From assembly GCF_001647025.1 (NCBI RefSeq), contig NZ_LUKQ02000027.1, positions 1 through 39,218 on the forward strand: a stretch of DNA of 39,218 bases, in the 5' to 3' direction. Below are positions 24,194 to 34,404 of the stretch, piece by piece. Position numbers and translations under genes: made by a program. Source of the DNA: Endozoicomonas atrinae (GTDB lineage Bacteria; Pseudomonadota; Gammaproteobacteria; Pseudomonadales; Endozoicomonadaceae). The first letter of the stretch is position 1; every line of letters starts with the position of its first letter. Below the pieces are notes generated by a model, which was given only the letters and a program-made list of their open reading frames with translations, was not told where the DNA came from and did no database searches.

Positions 24194-24273
24194 TGGAGTT
24201 CAAAACAAGCATTTATTTCTTACCTGACTACATGTTAGAAATAAGAGCATAAAAATAATAACCAAGGCTCCCG

Positions 24274-25533
24274 ATGAACCCGATTGTGTATGCCATACCA
24301 ACCTTCTTTCTGATGATTTTTATTGAAATCATCGTCACCATCATTCGCAAGAAAGATTATTATCGAATTAACGATGCCATAAACAGCCTGAGTACCGGGA
24401 TGCTTAATGTCACCACCGGCGTCATCTTCAAATTAGGTATCTACACCCTTATTTATCATTATGCAGCGCTCTTTTCATTGGATGGCAACGCCTTATGGGT
24501 ATGGGCTCTAGGATTTGTATTGCAGGACTTCTTCTATTACTGGAACCACCGAAAAGGGCATGAGATCAATCTTCTCTGGGCCGCCCACTCAGTGCATCAC
24601 CAGAGTGAGGAATATAACCTGACGACTGCTCTGCGCCAGACCAGCACAGGCTTTCTTTTCTCCTGGGTTTTCTACGTTCCCATGGCCATTCTTGGCATTC
24701 CTCCCCATGTCTTTTTAACGGTAAGCCTGATTAATCTGCTTTATCAATACTGGGTGCATACCCGCCATATTCCAAAGCTGGGATGGTTTGAGCTGTTCTT
24801 TGTTACCCCCTCAAATCACAGGGTTCACCATGCAAAAAACCGGAAGTATCTTGATAAAAATTATGGTGGAGTATTTATTATCTGGGATCGCCTGTTCGGT
24901 ACATTTATTGAAGAGGATGAAAGCTATGAGCCCATTCGCTACGGCACTTTAAAACCCCTGAGAAGCTGGAACCCGGTCTGGGCAAACCTTCATCTTTATA
25001 CAGAAATGTTCAGGGATGCTGTAAAAACCAAAAGCTGGAAAGACAAACTCACTCTCTGGTTCAGACGCACAGGCTATCGACCTGCAGATGTCTCTTCACC
25101 GATGAAGATGCCGGATATTCATGTCTATGAGAACTATAACCCGAAAGCCAGCCAGGGTCTGAAAGTCTATTCATTGACCCACTTTGCCATTCTTGTAATG
25201 GCAACCACCGTATTGATGGCCATCAGCCACAACACGCCTTATGGCTTCAATGTACTCTGGACAATTGTTCTTGCTCTGAACCTGATCGGTATTGGCTGGT
25301 TACTGGAAAAGTTCACCGGACTGATAGTGATTGAAGCCATACGCTTTGTACTTTCTGGGGCAACCATTTTTGTATCCAATGGGATATGGATTGGTCAGAT
25401 ACCAGACTGGACCTGGCAGTTCGTGATAGTCAGCGGGGCTATTTCACTGCTTGTTCTGCAAACCAGTGGTATTGCCAAGCCAACCTTATATGCTTTAGCC
25501 CCAGACGCTGCTGAGGCCAAACCTCATCCTTGA
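24274..25533 (+). CDS. Fatty acid hydroxylase superfamily membrane protein (AGMO-like)
   Basis: A 419-residue multi-pass di-iron membrane oxygenase. Histidine motifs are HRKGHE, HSVHH, HTRHI and HRVHHAKN in the first half, between hydrophobic segments (YAIPTFFLMIFIEIIVTII first). The block WAAHSVHHQSEEYNLTTALRQ and the later NRKYLDKNYGGVFIIWDRLFGTF are typical of alkylglycerol monooxygenase (TMEM195)-like proteins rather than of sterol C4/C5 oxidases. The C-terminal ~140 residues hold about four more hydrophobic segments. Ether-lipid cleavage is possible but the substrate cannot be read from sequence; AGMO needs tetrahydrobiopterin, and no pterin genes are nearby. Confidence 0.82.
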   Translation: MNPIVYAIPTFFLMIFIEIIVTIIRKKDYYRINDAINSLSTGMLNVTTGVIFKLGIYTLIYHYAALFSLDGNALWVWALGFVLQDFFYYWNHRKGHEINLLWAAHSVHHQSEEYNLTTALRQTSTGFLFSWVFYVPMAILGIPPHVFLTVSLINLLYQYWVHTRHIPKLGWFELFFVTPSNHRVHHAKNRKYLDKNYGGVFIIWDRLFGTFIEEDESYEPIRYGTLKPLRSWNPVWANLHLYTEMFRDAVKTKSWKDKLTLWFRRTGYRPADVSSPMKMPDIHVYENYNPKASQGLKVYSLTHFAILVMATTVLMAISHNTPYGFNVLWTIVLALNLIGIGWLLEKFTGLIVIEAIRFVLSGATIFVSNGIWIGQIPDWTWQFVIVSGAISLLVLQTSGIAKPTLYALAPDAAEAKPHP

Positions 25534-25655
25534 ATACAAAAACACAGAGCTCTTCCAGCTGCTCTCACTCAACAGCTGGATCAACAACAGGTCTCATTGC
25601 CTGGTGTTTTTTATCGTTGTGGTTGCTTCTTCATCCTGACCAGAAAACTTCAGAC

Positions 25656-26396
25656 TCATAACTGGCGATTCTGCCCATAGAGTCGATAAGCCTCCAGAGC
25701 CGATGCTTCATCCACCAGCATTTTCTCAAATTGCTTCAACTCTCCTGCCAGAGGAGACGAAGCTTTGGGAGTCTGCAGTTCAATTTTCAGGTCATTTTCA
25801 TGAATGATCGATAACTTCAAGTCATGAACGGCTCTAACGTAAGCTCCATCAGCCAGCTTGAAATCACTGACCTCTTCTGCAGCGACGCAGTCTTTTAGAC
25901 AGTCCACAACCCGTGCCCGATCCTCGGTAACCTTTGACTGCCCTCTGCCCTCCAGAAGATCCAGCCAGAGCTGGGACTGCTCACACTCCAGCTGCAGCTT
26001 TCGCAACTCCTGATCGCCGGCTCCCTCTGCCTTACCTTCTCCCAGACGCTGCCATGCCATTTGATTCTTCTGCTGAACCAGGGCAATCATCGCTCCAATC
26101 TTTTTCTGTTTATGAATGGGTTTGAGACGAGTGACCATCTTATAGATGGAAGTTGGCAGGAAGTTTTTAATTCTGGCTCTAAAGCTCTTGTTATTGGTCT
26201 TGAGACTCTTTCGGGAAGAAGGCTCAGCCAACATAACGCTTCGATTTTTGAGGATTTTTTTCAGCTCTTTGAAGATTTTCTTATCTTCGCTGATGGCAGC
26301 CGGCTCTAAATGCGGGCTGTTATCTACTGGTCTCTTTGCAGGATCCTTTATCGGATCCTCTATCGGGCCACCATCAGACGGGTCCGGGTCGCTCAT
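25656..26396 (-). CDS. Hypothetical protein with charged, low-complexity N-terminus
   Basis: A 246-residue protein I do not recognise. Residues 1-30 are Asp/Pro-rich (SDPDPSDGGPIEDPIKDPAKRP), 40-95 strongly basic, and 95-246 helical, with Gln/Leu/Glu-rich stretches (LQLECEQSQLWLDLLEG). No signal peptide or membrane segment. It starts 38 bases downstream of the oxidoreductase stop on the same strand, so it may be the second gene of that unit. Disordered start plus helical body fits a secreted or scaffold protein, but nothing decides. Confidence 0.55.
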   Translation of the reverse strand: MSDPDPSDGGPIEDPIKDPAKRPVDNSPHLEPAAISEDKKIFKELKKILKNRSVMLAEPSSRKSLKTNNKSFRARIKNFLPTSIYKMVTRLKPIHKQKKIGAMIALVQQKNQMAWQRLGEGKAEGAGDQELRKLQLECEQSQLWLDLLEGRGQSKVTEDRARVVDCLKDCVAAEEVSDFKLADGAYVRAVHDLKLSIIHENDLKIELQTPKASSPLAGELKQFEKMLVDEASALEAYRLYGQNRQL

Positions 26397-26434
26397 TAAA
26401 CATCCTTATGCCTATTATGACCCTTTAAGGATAG

Positions 26435-28573
26435 TCAATGGCGCATCCATGCGTGGTATTTTTCCACAAGAGACAATATCCCCTGGGGGGCATGGGCTTT
26501 TTTCCACTCACCGGCAGCATATTTGTTGGCTTCGCTCAGTGTTGGATAGATATGGATGGTTCCCAGAATATTATTTAGACCCAGACCGTGCTTCATGGCG
26601 CTGATGTACTCAGCTATCAGCTCCCCAGCGTGATAGCCCACAATGGTGACTCCCAGGATCTTATCCTTTCCGGGCACAGTCAGCACTTTCACAAAGCCCC
26701 GGGCTTCTTCATCGGCAATGGCTCGATCCAGGTCATCAATGCCGTATTTGGTCACTTCATAGGTAATTCCCTGCTCGTGAGCTTCCTGCTCATTGAGGCC
26801 AACTCTGGCCACTTCTGGGTCGGTAAATGTGCACCAGGGGATCACCGAATAATCCACCTTGAACTTTTTGAAACGACCAAACAAAGCATTCACGGCACAA
26901 TACCAGGCCTGATGTGCCGCTGTATGGGTAAACTGGTAAGGTCCTGCTACATCACCGCAGGCATAAATATTGGGGTAGCGGGTCTGCATGTAGTCGTTAA
27001 CCTCAATGGTCCCCGGCTCGGTTAGCTCAATGCCCAGTGTTTCAAGGCCAAGATTTGACGTATTAGCTTGTCGTCCCGTGGCAAAGAGGGCAACATCAAA
27101 GTCAATTTCCACTTTCTGGCCTTTAAAACCGGCTTCAAGAAACTGACGCTCTTCTCCAGTGTCGGGATCAAGAAACTTCTGGAAAGAACGAGCTTCGTGT
27201 TTCAGCCTCAAGTCGACCCCATCTTGAATAAACTGGTCCATCACCAGTTTCGAGACATCTTCATCTTCACGATGCAATAGCCGGGTTCCGTGATCTACCT
27301 GAATGACCTGAACACCCAGTCTGGTAAAGGCCTGAGTCAGCTCGCAGCCAATAGGCCCACCACCAATCACCAGCATCCGGCCCGGTTTCTTTCGTAACTC
27401 CCAGATCGTGTCCGATGTGTAGTATTCGACTTTATCAAGGCCAGCCAGGGGTGGAACATAGGGACGACCACCACTGGCGATAATGATATTTCTGGACGTG
27501 ATTCTTTTACCGGCGACCTCCACTTCCCAGGGGCTGACCAGATGAGCAGAGCCGCTGATACAGTCAACGCCCAGGCCGGAATAGCGCTCTACTGAATCGT
27601 GGGGTTCAACCTTGCGAACAACCCCCTGAACCCGCTCCATCACCTTTGAGAAATTGACTTCTCCAGACACATGATCAATACCAAACTCATCAGCCCGCTT
27701 AAGGTAATGAGCCATTTTGGCAGAACGAATCAAGGCTTTACTGGGCACACAGCCGGTATTCAGACAATCACCACCCATTTTATGCTTTTCAATAAGTGAT
27801 ACCTTGGCCTTAACCGCTGCAGCAATATAACTGCTGACCAGTCCAGCGGAACCAGCACCAATGACCGTCAGGTTATTATCAAACTGTGCTGGCCGGCTGT
27901 AGCCACTGTACAAACGGCGACGTCTCAGCCACTCCATCACCATTCTGGCAATCCATGGAAAAATACCTAAAAGAACAAATGAAGTGATCAATGGTGGCGT
28001 TAAAATCCCTTTAAGAGAGAGTTCCTCCACCAGCCCAAGCTGAGCACCGGCATTCACATAAACAGCGGTTCCCGGGAGCATTCCCAACTGGCTGACCCAG
28101 CTGAATGTCCAGACCCGCATGGAGGTCAGCCCCATAACCAGATTAATGACAAAGAAAGGAACCGCCGGGATCAGCCTGAGCGTTGCAAGATAGAAGGCAC
28201 CATCCTTTTTCACACCTTTGTTGATGGTGTTCAGATAGCCCGAAAACTTCTTCTCGACCCAGTCTCTTAATAGGGTTCTTGAAAACAGAAAAGCCAAGGT
28301 GGCACCCAGAGTACTGGCAAAAGAAACCAGCAACAGCCCCTGAAACAGCCCAAAAATGGCGCCTGCCACAACCGTAAGTATCGCCGCTCCTGGAAGTGAA
28401 AGGCCGGTGACTGTCACGTAGATGGCAAAGAAAGCAGCAGCCGTCAGTACTGGATCATCACGATAAAGTCCCTGAAAGAAATCACGGGTCAGGTATTGCT
28501 GGCCGTCCAGTGTATAAAATGCACCAATCGCCATGGCAAGCACTACCAGTAAAAGCCATTTCTTTTTATTCAT
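26435..28573 (-). CDS. VTT (TVP38/TMEM64) membrane domain fused to FAD-dependent disulfide reductase
   Basis: A 712-residue two-part protein. Residues 1-225 hold a VTT/DedA-like membrane domain with about five hydrophobic segments and the GAIFG / FSRTLLRDWVEKKF block. From ~232 comes a pyridine nucleotide-disulfide oxidoreductase: FAD motif GAGSAG (239-244), redox pair C270/C275 (GGDCLNTGCVPSKA), NAD motif GGGPIGCE and ACGDVAG. The C-terminal motif is HIYPTLSE where dihydrolipoamide dehydrogenase has HAHPTLSE, so the catalytic His is Tyr. Similar fusions are known, often labelled mercuric-reductase-like; electron acceptor unknown. GGAAGG precedes the ATG; it is divergent from hemB. Confidence 0.85.
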   Translation of the reverse strand: MNKKKWLLLVVLAMAIGAFYTLDGQQYLTRDFFQGLYRDDPVLTAAAFFAIYVTVTGLSLPGAAILTVVAGAIFGLFQGLLLVSFASTLGATLAFLFSRTLLRDWVEKKFSGYLNTINKGVKKDGAFYLATLRLIPAVPFFVINLVMGLTSMRVWTFSWVSQLGMLPGTAVYVNAGAQLGLVEELSLKGILTPPLITSFVLLGIFPWIARMVMEWLRRRRLYSGYSRPAQFDNNLTVIGAGSAGLVSSYIAAAVKAKVSLIEKHKMGGDCLNTGCVPSKALIRSAKMAHYLKRADEFGIDHVSGEVNFSKVMERVQGVVRKVEPHDSVERYSGLGVDCISGSAHLVSPWEVEVAGKRITSRNIIIASGGRPYVPPLAGLDKVEYYTSDTIWELRKKPGRMLVIGGGPIGCELTQAFTRLGVQVIQVDHGTRLLHREDEDVSKLVMDQFIQDGVDLRLKHEARSFQKFLDPDTGEERQFLEAGFKGQKVEIDFDVALFATGRQANTSNLGLETLGIELTEPGTIEVNDYMQTRYPNIYACGDVAGPYQFTHTAAHQAWYCAVNALFGRFKKFKVDYSVIPWCTFTDPEVARVGLNEQEAHEQGITYEVTKYGIDDLDRAIADEEARGFVKVLTVPGKDKILGVTIVGYHAGELIAEYISAMKHGLGLNNILGTIHIYPTLSEANKYAAGEWKKAHAPQGILSLVEKYHAWMRH

Positions 28574-28642
28574 AACGCCTTCCCATAGCTAAAAACATGC
28601 GTTTGGCACGACAATTCCTGCAAACTCATACGTTCTTTCCCG

Positions 28643-28648
28643 TATAAT
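28643..28648 (+). promoter_or_regulatory. hemB: Candidate -10 of the hemB promoter
   Basis: A perfect TATAAT stands 64 bases before the hemB ATG in the 139-bp gap divergent from the oxidoreductase gene. The -35 at 17 bases (GCAAAC) is poor, so the promoter is only partly supported. Confidence 0.4.
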
Positions 28649-28706
28649 GCCACTCATATTGTCAAATTAGAAACCGGGGCTGTGTTTAACACCCTCAAAA
28701 GGATAA

Positions 28707-29714
<1,008 letters not shown>

Positions 29715-29903
29715 ACGTTCATACTGGGAGAATAGTCTTTCTTATTTCTGTTAGAATAAAATTAATAATGCGACATTCTCCCTGCCTCTATTCGCCGCTC
29801 AGAGAGTCGCCTGTTTTCGGGCATTGGTAGCACCTCAAACCCCAGGCCCAGACACAACCCGTCATCAGTCAGGTTTCTGCTATTTTTGCTGAGAAGAGGT
29901 CAT

Positions 29904-32093
29904 ATGGATAATCCCCAACATACGGATGTTCAAGACACCCAGGCCCAATCATCCGAGCTGTCCGAATCCGTGGTTAGTAAAGCCCCCAAAGTAAGTGATT
30001 ATCAGAATCCTGACTATTACATCAATCGTGAACTCAGCCATCTGGCGTTTAATTTCCGGGTTTTACAGCAGGCATTAAACGAAGAATACCCTTTGCTGGA
30101 GCGCTTCCGTTTTCTGCTGATTTTCAGCTCCAACCTTGATGAATATTTCGAGATCCGTGTCGCGGGTCTGATGCAGCAGGTCGATTTCTCCCGTGAGCAG
30201 GTGGGACTGGATGGTATGGGGCCACAGCAGGTCTTGAAAGAAATCAGCCAGAAGGCCAAAGAATACGTTGAGCTTCAGTATCAGATACTGAATGAAAGCC
30301 TGTTACCTTCTCTCAGGAAAGAGGGTATTCGCTTTCTGCGTCGCAACGAGCTGACCGAAAAACAGCAGGCATGGATCAAGCGCTTCTTTTACCATGAAGT
30401 CATGCCCATCATCAGCCCAATTGGACTGGACCCTGCCCATCCTTTCCCAAGACTGGCGAACAAACTGCTGTGCTTTATTGTCTCTCTGGAAGGAAAAGAT
30501 GCTTTTGGCCGCGATACCGGTATGGCCATCATCCCTGCGCCACGCTCATTGCCACGTATCGTAAAACTGCCCGAAGATATCTGTGATGGACGGGAAAACG
30601 ATTATGTCTTTCTATCATCGATCATTCATCGCCATGTCAGTGACCTGTTCCCTGGCATGGATATCAAAGGCTGTTATCAGTTCCGACTGACCCGTAACAG
30701 TGACCTGGATCTTGAAGATGAGGTTGAAGACCTGGCCAAGGCACTGCAGGGTGAGCTGCTTTCCCGTAGATACGGTAAAGCGGTACGACTGGAGGTAGCC
30801 GACAACTGCCCACAACCATTGGTTGATTTCCTGCTCAATGAGTTTGGCCTGACCAATGAAGAGGTTTACCAGGTCAGTGGCCCGGTAAACCTGACTCGCA
30901 TGATGTCCATCTGCGATACCAATGACAAACCGGATCTGGTCTTTCCTCCGTTTACTCCTGGCTACCCAAAAGGCCTGCACAGTAAACGCAAGCATAGCAA
31001 CAACGTACTTGATCTGGTGGCGAAACAAGACATCCTGCTCCACCACCCCTTTGAGTCATTCACGCCAGTGGTGGATATGCTCCGTCAGGCAGCTAAAGAC
31101 CCTGATGTTCTGGCCATTAGACAGACTCTGTATCGAACCGGTGCTCACTCTGAAATGGTCGATGCTCTGGTAGAAGCGGCTAGACAGGGTAAAGAGGTGA
31201 CGGTTGTTGTCGAAATCCGTGCCCGGTTTGATGAAGAGGAAAACCTGGCTCTGGCCCGTCGTCTGCAGGAAGCAGGAGCCGTCGTCGTATATGGCGTGGT
31301 AGGTTATAAGACCCATGCGAAGATGATGCTGATCGTTCGTCGTGAAGGCCGGCACATCCAACGCTATGCCCACCTCGGTACGGGTAACTATCACGCTGGT
31401 AATGCACGCTTGTACACCGATTACAGCCTGCTGACCTGTGACAAGATACTAACCAACGATGTTCATAAGATCTTCCAGCAGCTGACCGGTATGGGACGTG
31501 CGGTTCGTGTCAGGAAACTTTTTCATGCCCCTTTCACGCTGAAAAAGAGTCTGATTGATCTGATCAATCAGGAAACGAACAATGCAAAAGAAGGTAAGCC
31601 TGCACGCATCATTATCAAAATCAACTCACTCACTGAGTCCCATATTATAAAAGCGCTGTTCAAAGCTTCTCAGGCTGGCGTTGAGGTTGATCTGATTGTC
31701 CGTGGTATTTGCTGCCTGAGACCTGGAATTGAGGGGCTCTCTGAGAATATCAGGGTTCGCTCGATTGTCGGGCGGTTTCTTGAACATACCCGCGTCTACT
31801 ATTTTGAAAATGGTGACGATGATGCATTGGTCTACTGTTCAAGCGCTGATGCTATGATCCGAAACTTGGATATGCGTATCGAAACCTGCTTCCCCATTGA
31901 GGATCCAAAACTTGCAGCGCGGATCAAAAAAGAATTGGACTACTATCTCACCGACAATACCCGAAGCTGGCAGCTGCAAAGTGATGGTGAATATGAGAAA
32001 AACAGACCAGTTCGGAGTCAGCGTCGACGCAATGCCCAGGAGCGATTGATGGATACACTGGCAATTATCGCCAACAAGCCATCAACTGACTAA
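29904..32093 (+). CDS. ppk: Polyphosphate kinase 1
   Basis: A 729-residue enzyme polymerising the gamma-phosphate of ATP into polyphosphate. Domains in order: N-terminal helical ([19 protein letters not shown]), head domain, then two PLD-like C domains. The autophosphorylated His lies in [21 protein letters not shown]; a second conserved block is [10 protein letters not shown]. Mg/ATP-binding residues sit around [11 protein letters not shown]-like [12 protein letters not shown]. The frame opens at TTG 29886, but ATG 29904 with AAGAGG 4-5 bases before it is the better start. Slightly longer than E. coli (688), with an extra disordered N-terminal ~40 residues. Ends one base from the convergent amidase gene. 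Confidence 0.95.
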   Translation: MDNPQHTDVQDTQAQSSELSESVVSKAPKVSDYQNPDYYINRELSHLAFNFRVLQQALNEEYPLLERFRFLLIFSSNLDEYFEIRVAGLMQQVDFSREQVGLDGMGPQQVLKEISQKAKEYVELQYQILNESLLPSLRKEGIRFLRRNELTEKQQAWIKRFFYHEVMPIISPIGLDPAHPFPRLANKLLCFIVSLEGKDAFGRDTGMAIIPAPRSLPRIVKLPEDICDGRENDYVFLSSIIHRHVSDLFPGMDIKGCYQFRLTRNSDLDLEDEVEDLAKALQGELLSRRYGKAVRLEVADNCPQPLVDFLLNEFGLTNEEVYQVSGPVNLTRMMSICDTNDKPDLVFPPFTPGYPKGLHSKRKHSNNVLDLVAKQDILLHHPFESFTPVVDMLRQAAKDPDVLAIRQTLYRTGAHSEMVDALVEAARQGKEVTVVVEIRARFDEEENLALARRLQEAGAVVVYGVVGYKTHAKMMLIVRREGRHIQRYAHLGTGNYHAGNARLYTDYSLLTCDKILTNDVHKIFQQLTGMGRAVRVRKLFHAPFTLKKSLIDLINQETNNAKEGKPARIIIKINSLTESHIIKALFKASQAGVEVDLIVRGICCLRPGIEGLSENIRVRSIVGRFLEHTRVYYFENGDDDALVYCSSADAMIRNLDMRIETCFPIEDPKLAARIKKELDYYLTDNTRSWQLQSDGEYEKNRPVRSQRRRNAQERLMDTLAIIANKPSTD

Positions 32094-32094
32094 T

Positions 32095-32898
32095 TTACAG
32101 TCTGCGGTGGTTTAAGCAGGGCATTTGCTGGCGCACTCTCGCCAGCTCACCCAGATCCAGCTCCGCAACAATCACCGCAGCCCCTTCAGCAGGGGCTTCG
32201 GCAAGAATATCCCCCCAGGGTGAAATGATCATGCTGTGCCCATAAGTCTGTCGACCATCAGGATGGGTTCCTGCCTGATTGGCTGCCAGAACATAGCACT
32301 GATTCTCGATAGCCCTGGCTCTTAGTAGAACTTCCCAATGCGCTTCACCGGTTACTTTTGTGAAGGCAGAAGGTACAGTTAATATCGTTGCTCCCTGCTC
32401 CACCAGACAGCGATACAGTTCGGGAAAACGGAGATCATAACAAATCGAAAGACCAACCTTTGCTTGGCCAATATCTACCAGCTCTGGCCTTGCTCCGGGG
32501 ATAAAATCATCCGATTCTCTATACCGCCCTTTACTATCAGACACCTCTACATCAAACAGATGCATTTTGTTGTAACTGGCAATTTCATCCCCTTCAGGGT
32601 TATAAACCAGACATGAAGCATGGTTACGCCCATCACGACTATCATGGATAGGCACTGCCCCCCCTACAAGCCAGCTACCCATTTTTGTTGCCATTGACGA
32701 CATCCACCCCCTTATATCATCAGCTTTCAAAGCCACTTCAGCCTGAGAACCTCCTAGCATGGCAAAACATTCAGGCAAAACAATAATATCTACGTGCTCT
32801 TGTTGATAAGCCATCAACAGACGTTCAATTTCAGCAAGATTTTCAGAAACAATAAGACCCGAGCAAACCTGAACCACCGCCGCCTTAAGTCTACTCAT
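32095..32898 (-). CDS. Nitrilase-superfamily amidase (Nit/omega-amidase-like)
   Basis: A 267-residue carbon-nitrogen hydrolase with the Glu-Lys-Cys triad visible at E43 (VLPECF), K111 (YNKMHLFDV) and C153 (SICYDLRFPE). The sequence around the triad, KMHLFDV and CYDLRFPELYR, is that of Nit1/Nit2-type enzymes, which hydrolyse deaminated glutathione or alpha-ketoglutaramate; which one cannot be settled here. No signal peptide. Convergent with ppk, with one base between the stops, so transcripts must overlap. Confidence 0.88.
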   Translation of the reverse strand: MSRLKAAVVQVCSGLIVSENLAEIERLLMAYQQEHVDIIVLPECFAMLGGSQAEVALKADDIRGWMSSMATKMGSWLVGGAVPIHDSRDGRNHASCLVYNPEGDEIASYNKMHLFDVEVSDSKGRYRESDDFIPGARPELVDIGQAKVGLSICYDLRFPELYRCLVEQGATILTVPSAFTKVTGEAHWEVLLRARAIENQCYVLAANQAGTHPDGRQTYGHSMIISPWGDILAEAPAEGAAVIVAELDLGELARVRQQMPCLNHRRL

Positions 32899-32946
32899 TA
32901 TTATTTCCCCATGCTTTTTCGCTTAATGGATGATAGTTTGTTTTAA

Positions 32947-33108
32947 GGAGGCTGTCTGAGAATAGACTGCCCTACTGCGGTGGTAGTAAATTGGTCTAAG
33001 AATTCCGTTTTGTTCGACAAATAGAACCACTATTCACCTTACAAAACGGAACTCTTATCCTCAATTTTCTTCCATCCTCAATACGGGCGCTATTCTCGAA
33101 CAGCCTCC
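32947..33108. repeat. Palindromic MITE-like element, 162 bp
   Basis: Terminal arms GGAGGCTGTCTGAGAATAG (32947-32965) and, inverted, GGAGGCTGTTCGAGAATAG (33090-33108) match at 17 of 19. Inside, the palindrome continues: TTCCGTTTTGT at about 33003-33013 pairs with ACAAAACGGAA at about 33040-33050, and patches between also match. No ORF and no clear target duplication. It fills the gap between the amidase and NRDE genes, so both promoters may lie in or beside it. Family not recognised. Confidence 0.65.
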
Positions 33109-33142
33109 AGGGACTTCATAAAGCTACAAGATAATAAACTTC

Positions 33143-33928
33143 ATGTGCCTTATTATTTTTTCATGGCAGCCTGATAGCCAGTATCCACTGATTCTTGCTG
33201 CCAATCGAGATGAATTTTATCGGCGCCCGACACAGGCAGCTGACTTCTGGAATGACTCACCCGATGTGTTTGGTGGCCGGGACCTTGAAGCTGGCGGTAG
33301 CTGGATGGCTATTAACAAAAATGGCCGCTTTGCCGCCGTGACCAACTATCGGGAAGTGCCAAGCCCTGCTGGCGTATATTCCAGAGGCGCACTGGTTTCC
33401 GACTTTGTAACAGGCTCCCAACCTGCATCTGATTATTTACATGCACTTCAGCAACAGAGTGACAAGTGGTCAGGCTTCAATCTTCTGATTATGGACTCAA
33501 CAGGCCTTTATTACTTTAGCAACCGCTCGAAAGACCATAGCATTTCTCCCCTCCCTCCCGGGATATATGGTTTGAGCAACCATCTGCTGGACACACCATG
33601 GCCTAAGCTGTTGAGAGCACGCAATAGCTTTGCACAGGCAATAAAAGAATCAGTCCCTCCAGACAGCAAACAGCTTATTGAGTTGATGCATGATAGCCAT
33701 CAGCCACCAGAGGAACAATTACCGGATACTGGTGTCAGTAAGGAAGTGGAAAAATTGCTTTCCAGCTGTTTTATTGCCAGTAAAGACTATGGTACCCGGA
33801 ACACCTGCGTATTGATGATCGATAGCCACGATCAGCTGCAGTGGATTGATACGGGATACCTGCCGGAAGGAGTAGCCGGTGAGAGCCGTCAGTTCAAGAT
33901 CAAACTACAGCAGAATCAGCTAAGCTAG
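33143..33928 (+). CDS. TANGO2/NRDE-family protein
   Basis: A 261-residue protein of the NRDE (TANGO2-like) family, named for the Asn-Arg-Asp-Glu motif seen at residues 21-24 (LAANRDEFYRRPT). It begins MCLIIF with Cys2, as in the family, and has GGRDLEAGGSWMAINKNGRFAAVTNYRE. The family has been linked to heme or lipid handling, but function in bacteria is unsettled. The ribosome site is weak. It sits right after the 162-bp repeat and 36 bases upstream of the small secreted protein gene. Confidence 0.9.
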   Translation: MCLIIFSWQPDSQYPLILAANRDEFYRRPTQAADFWNDSPDVFGGRDLEAGGSWMAINKNGRFAAVTNYREVPSPAGVYSRGALVSDFVTGSQPASDYLHALQQQSDKWSGFNLLIMDSTGLYYFSNRSKDHSISPLPPGIYGLSNHLLDTPWPKLLRARNSFAQAIKESVPPDSKQLIELMHDSHQPPEEQLPDTGVSKEVEKLLSSCFIASKDYGTRNTCVLMIDSHDQLQWIDTGYLPEGVAGESRQFKIKLQQNQLS

Positions 33929-33964
33929 GAAAGTGTCCAAACAGCAGGAACTGAGGCTTCTCCT

Positions 33965-34399
33965 ATGCTTGCCCGATTTTGCTATGCCATGCTTCTCTCT
34001 TTTCTAGCACTGCCAACCTGTATTCTGGCTAACGATAGCTGGATAGAAGTCGGTTCAGCCAAAGCAAGGGTCAGTGAAAATACCTTAACGATTTTCCCTC
34101 AGACTGAGGACGCATTCAGCAAGCTTCGTTTCCATATATCTCATGGGGATGCCATCTTGCATCAGGCTCGTATTTATCTAAACAAGGGAGATGTATTTCA
34201 TGTCAATCTGCAGAAAACAATTAAAGGCAAAAAGAATGGTGATAATGGGCAGGATTACTCAAGGATAGTTCCATTGATCGTTTCGCAGCAGAGCCCCATA
34301 AAGAAAGTCAAAGTATTTTATAAATTCAAAAAACAGCAAGCATCATCCAAGCCGGTAACGGTTGAGCTACTGGGAGTCCCTGTTAGTCAAGGTGAATAG
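33965..34399 (+). CDS. Small secreted protein of unknown function
   Basis: A 144-residue protein with a signal peptide at 1-22 (FCYAMLLSFLALPTCILA, cleavage after ILA-N). The mature part is beta-rich (SWIEVGSAKARV, LRFHISHGDAILHQARIYLNKGD, VKVFYKFKK). The pattern of strands is loosely like DUF2541 (YaaI-type) periplasmic proteins, which I note without certainty. It follows the NRDE gene by 36 bases on the same strand and ends 5 bases from the convergent ptsP stop. Confidence 0.65.
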   Translation: MLARFCYAMLLSFLALPTCILANDSWIEVGSAKARVSENTLTIFPQTEDAFSKLRFHISHGDAILHQARIYLNKGDVFHVNLQKTIKGKKNGDNGQDYSRIVPLIVSQQSPIKKVKVFYKFKKQQASSKPVTVELLGVPVSQGE

Positions 34400-34404
34400 G
34401 CCTG

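Noticed and set aside
25556-25580. CCAGCTG/CAGCTGG inverted repeat after the AGMO-like gene
   Set aside because: Only seven pairs, no T-run on either strand, so terminator function is not supported.
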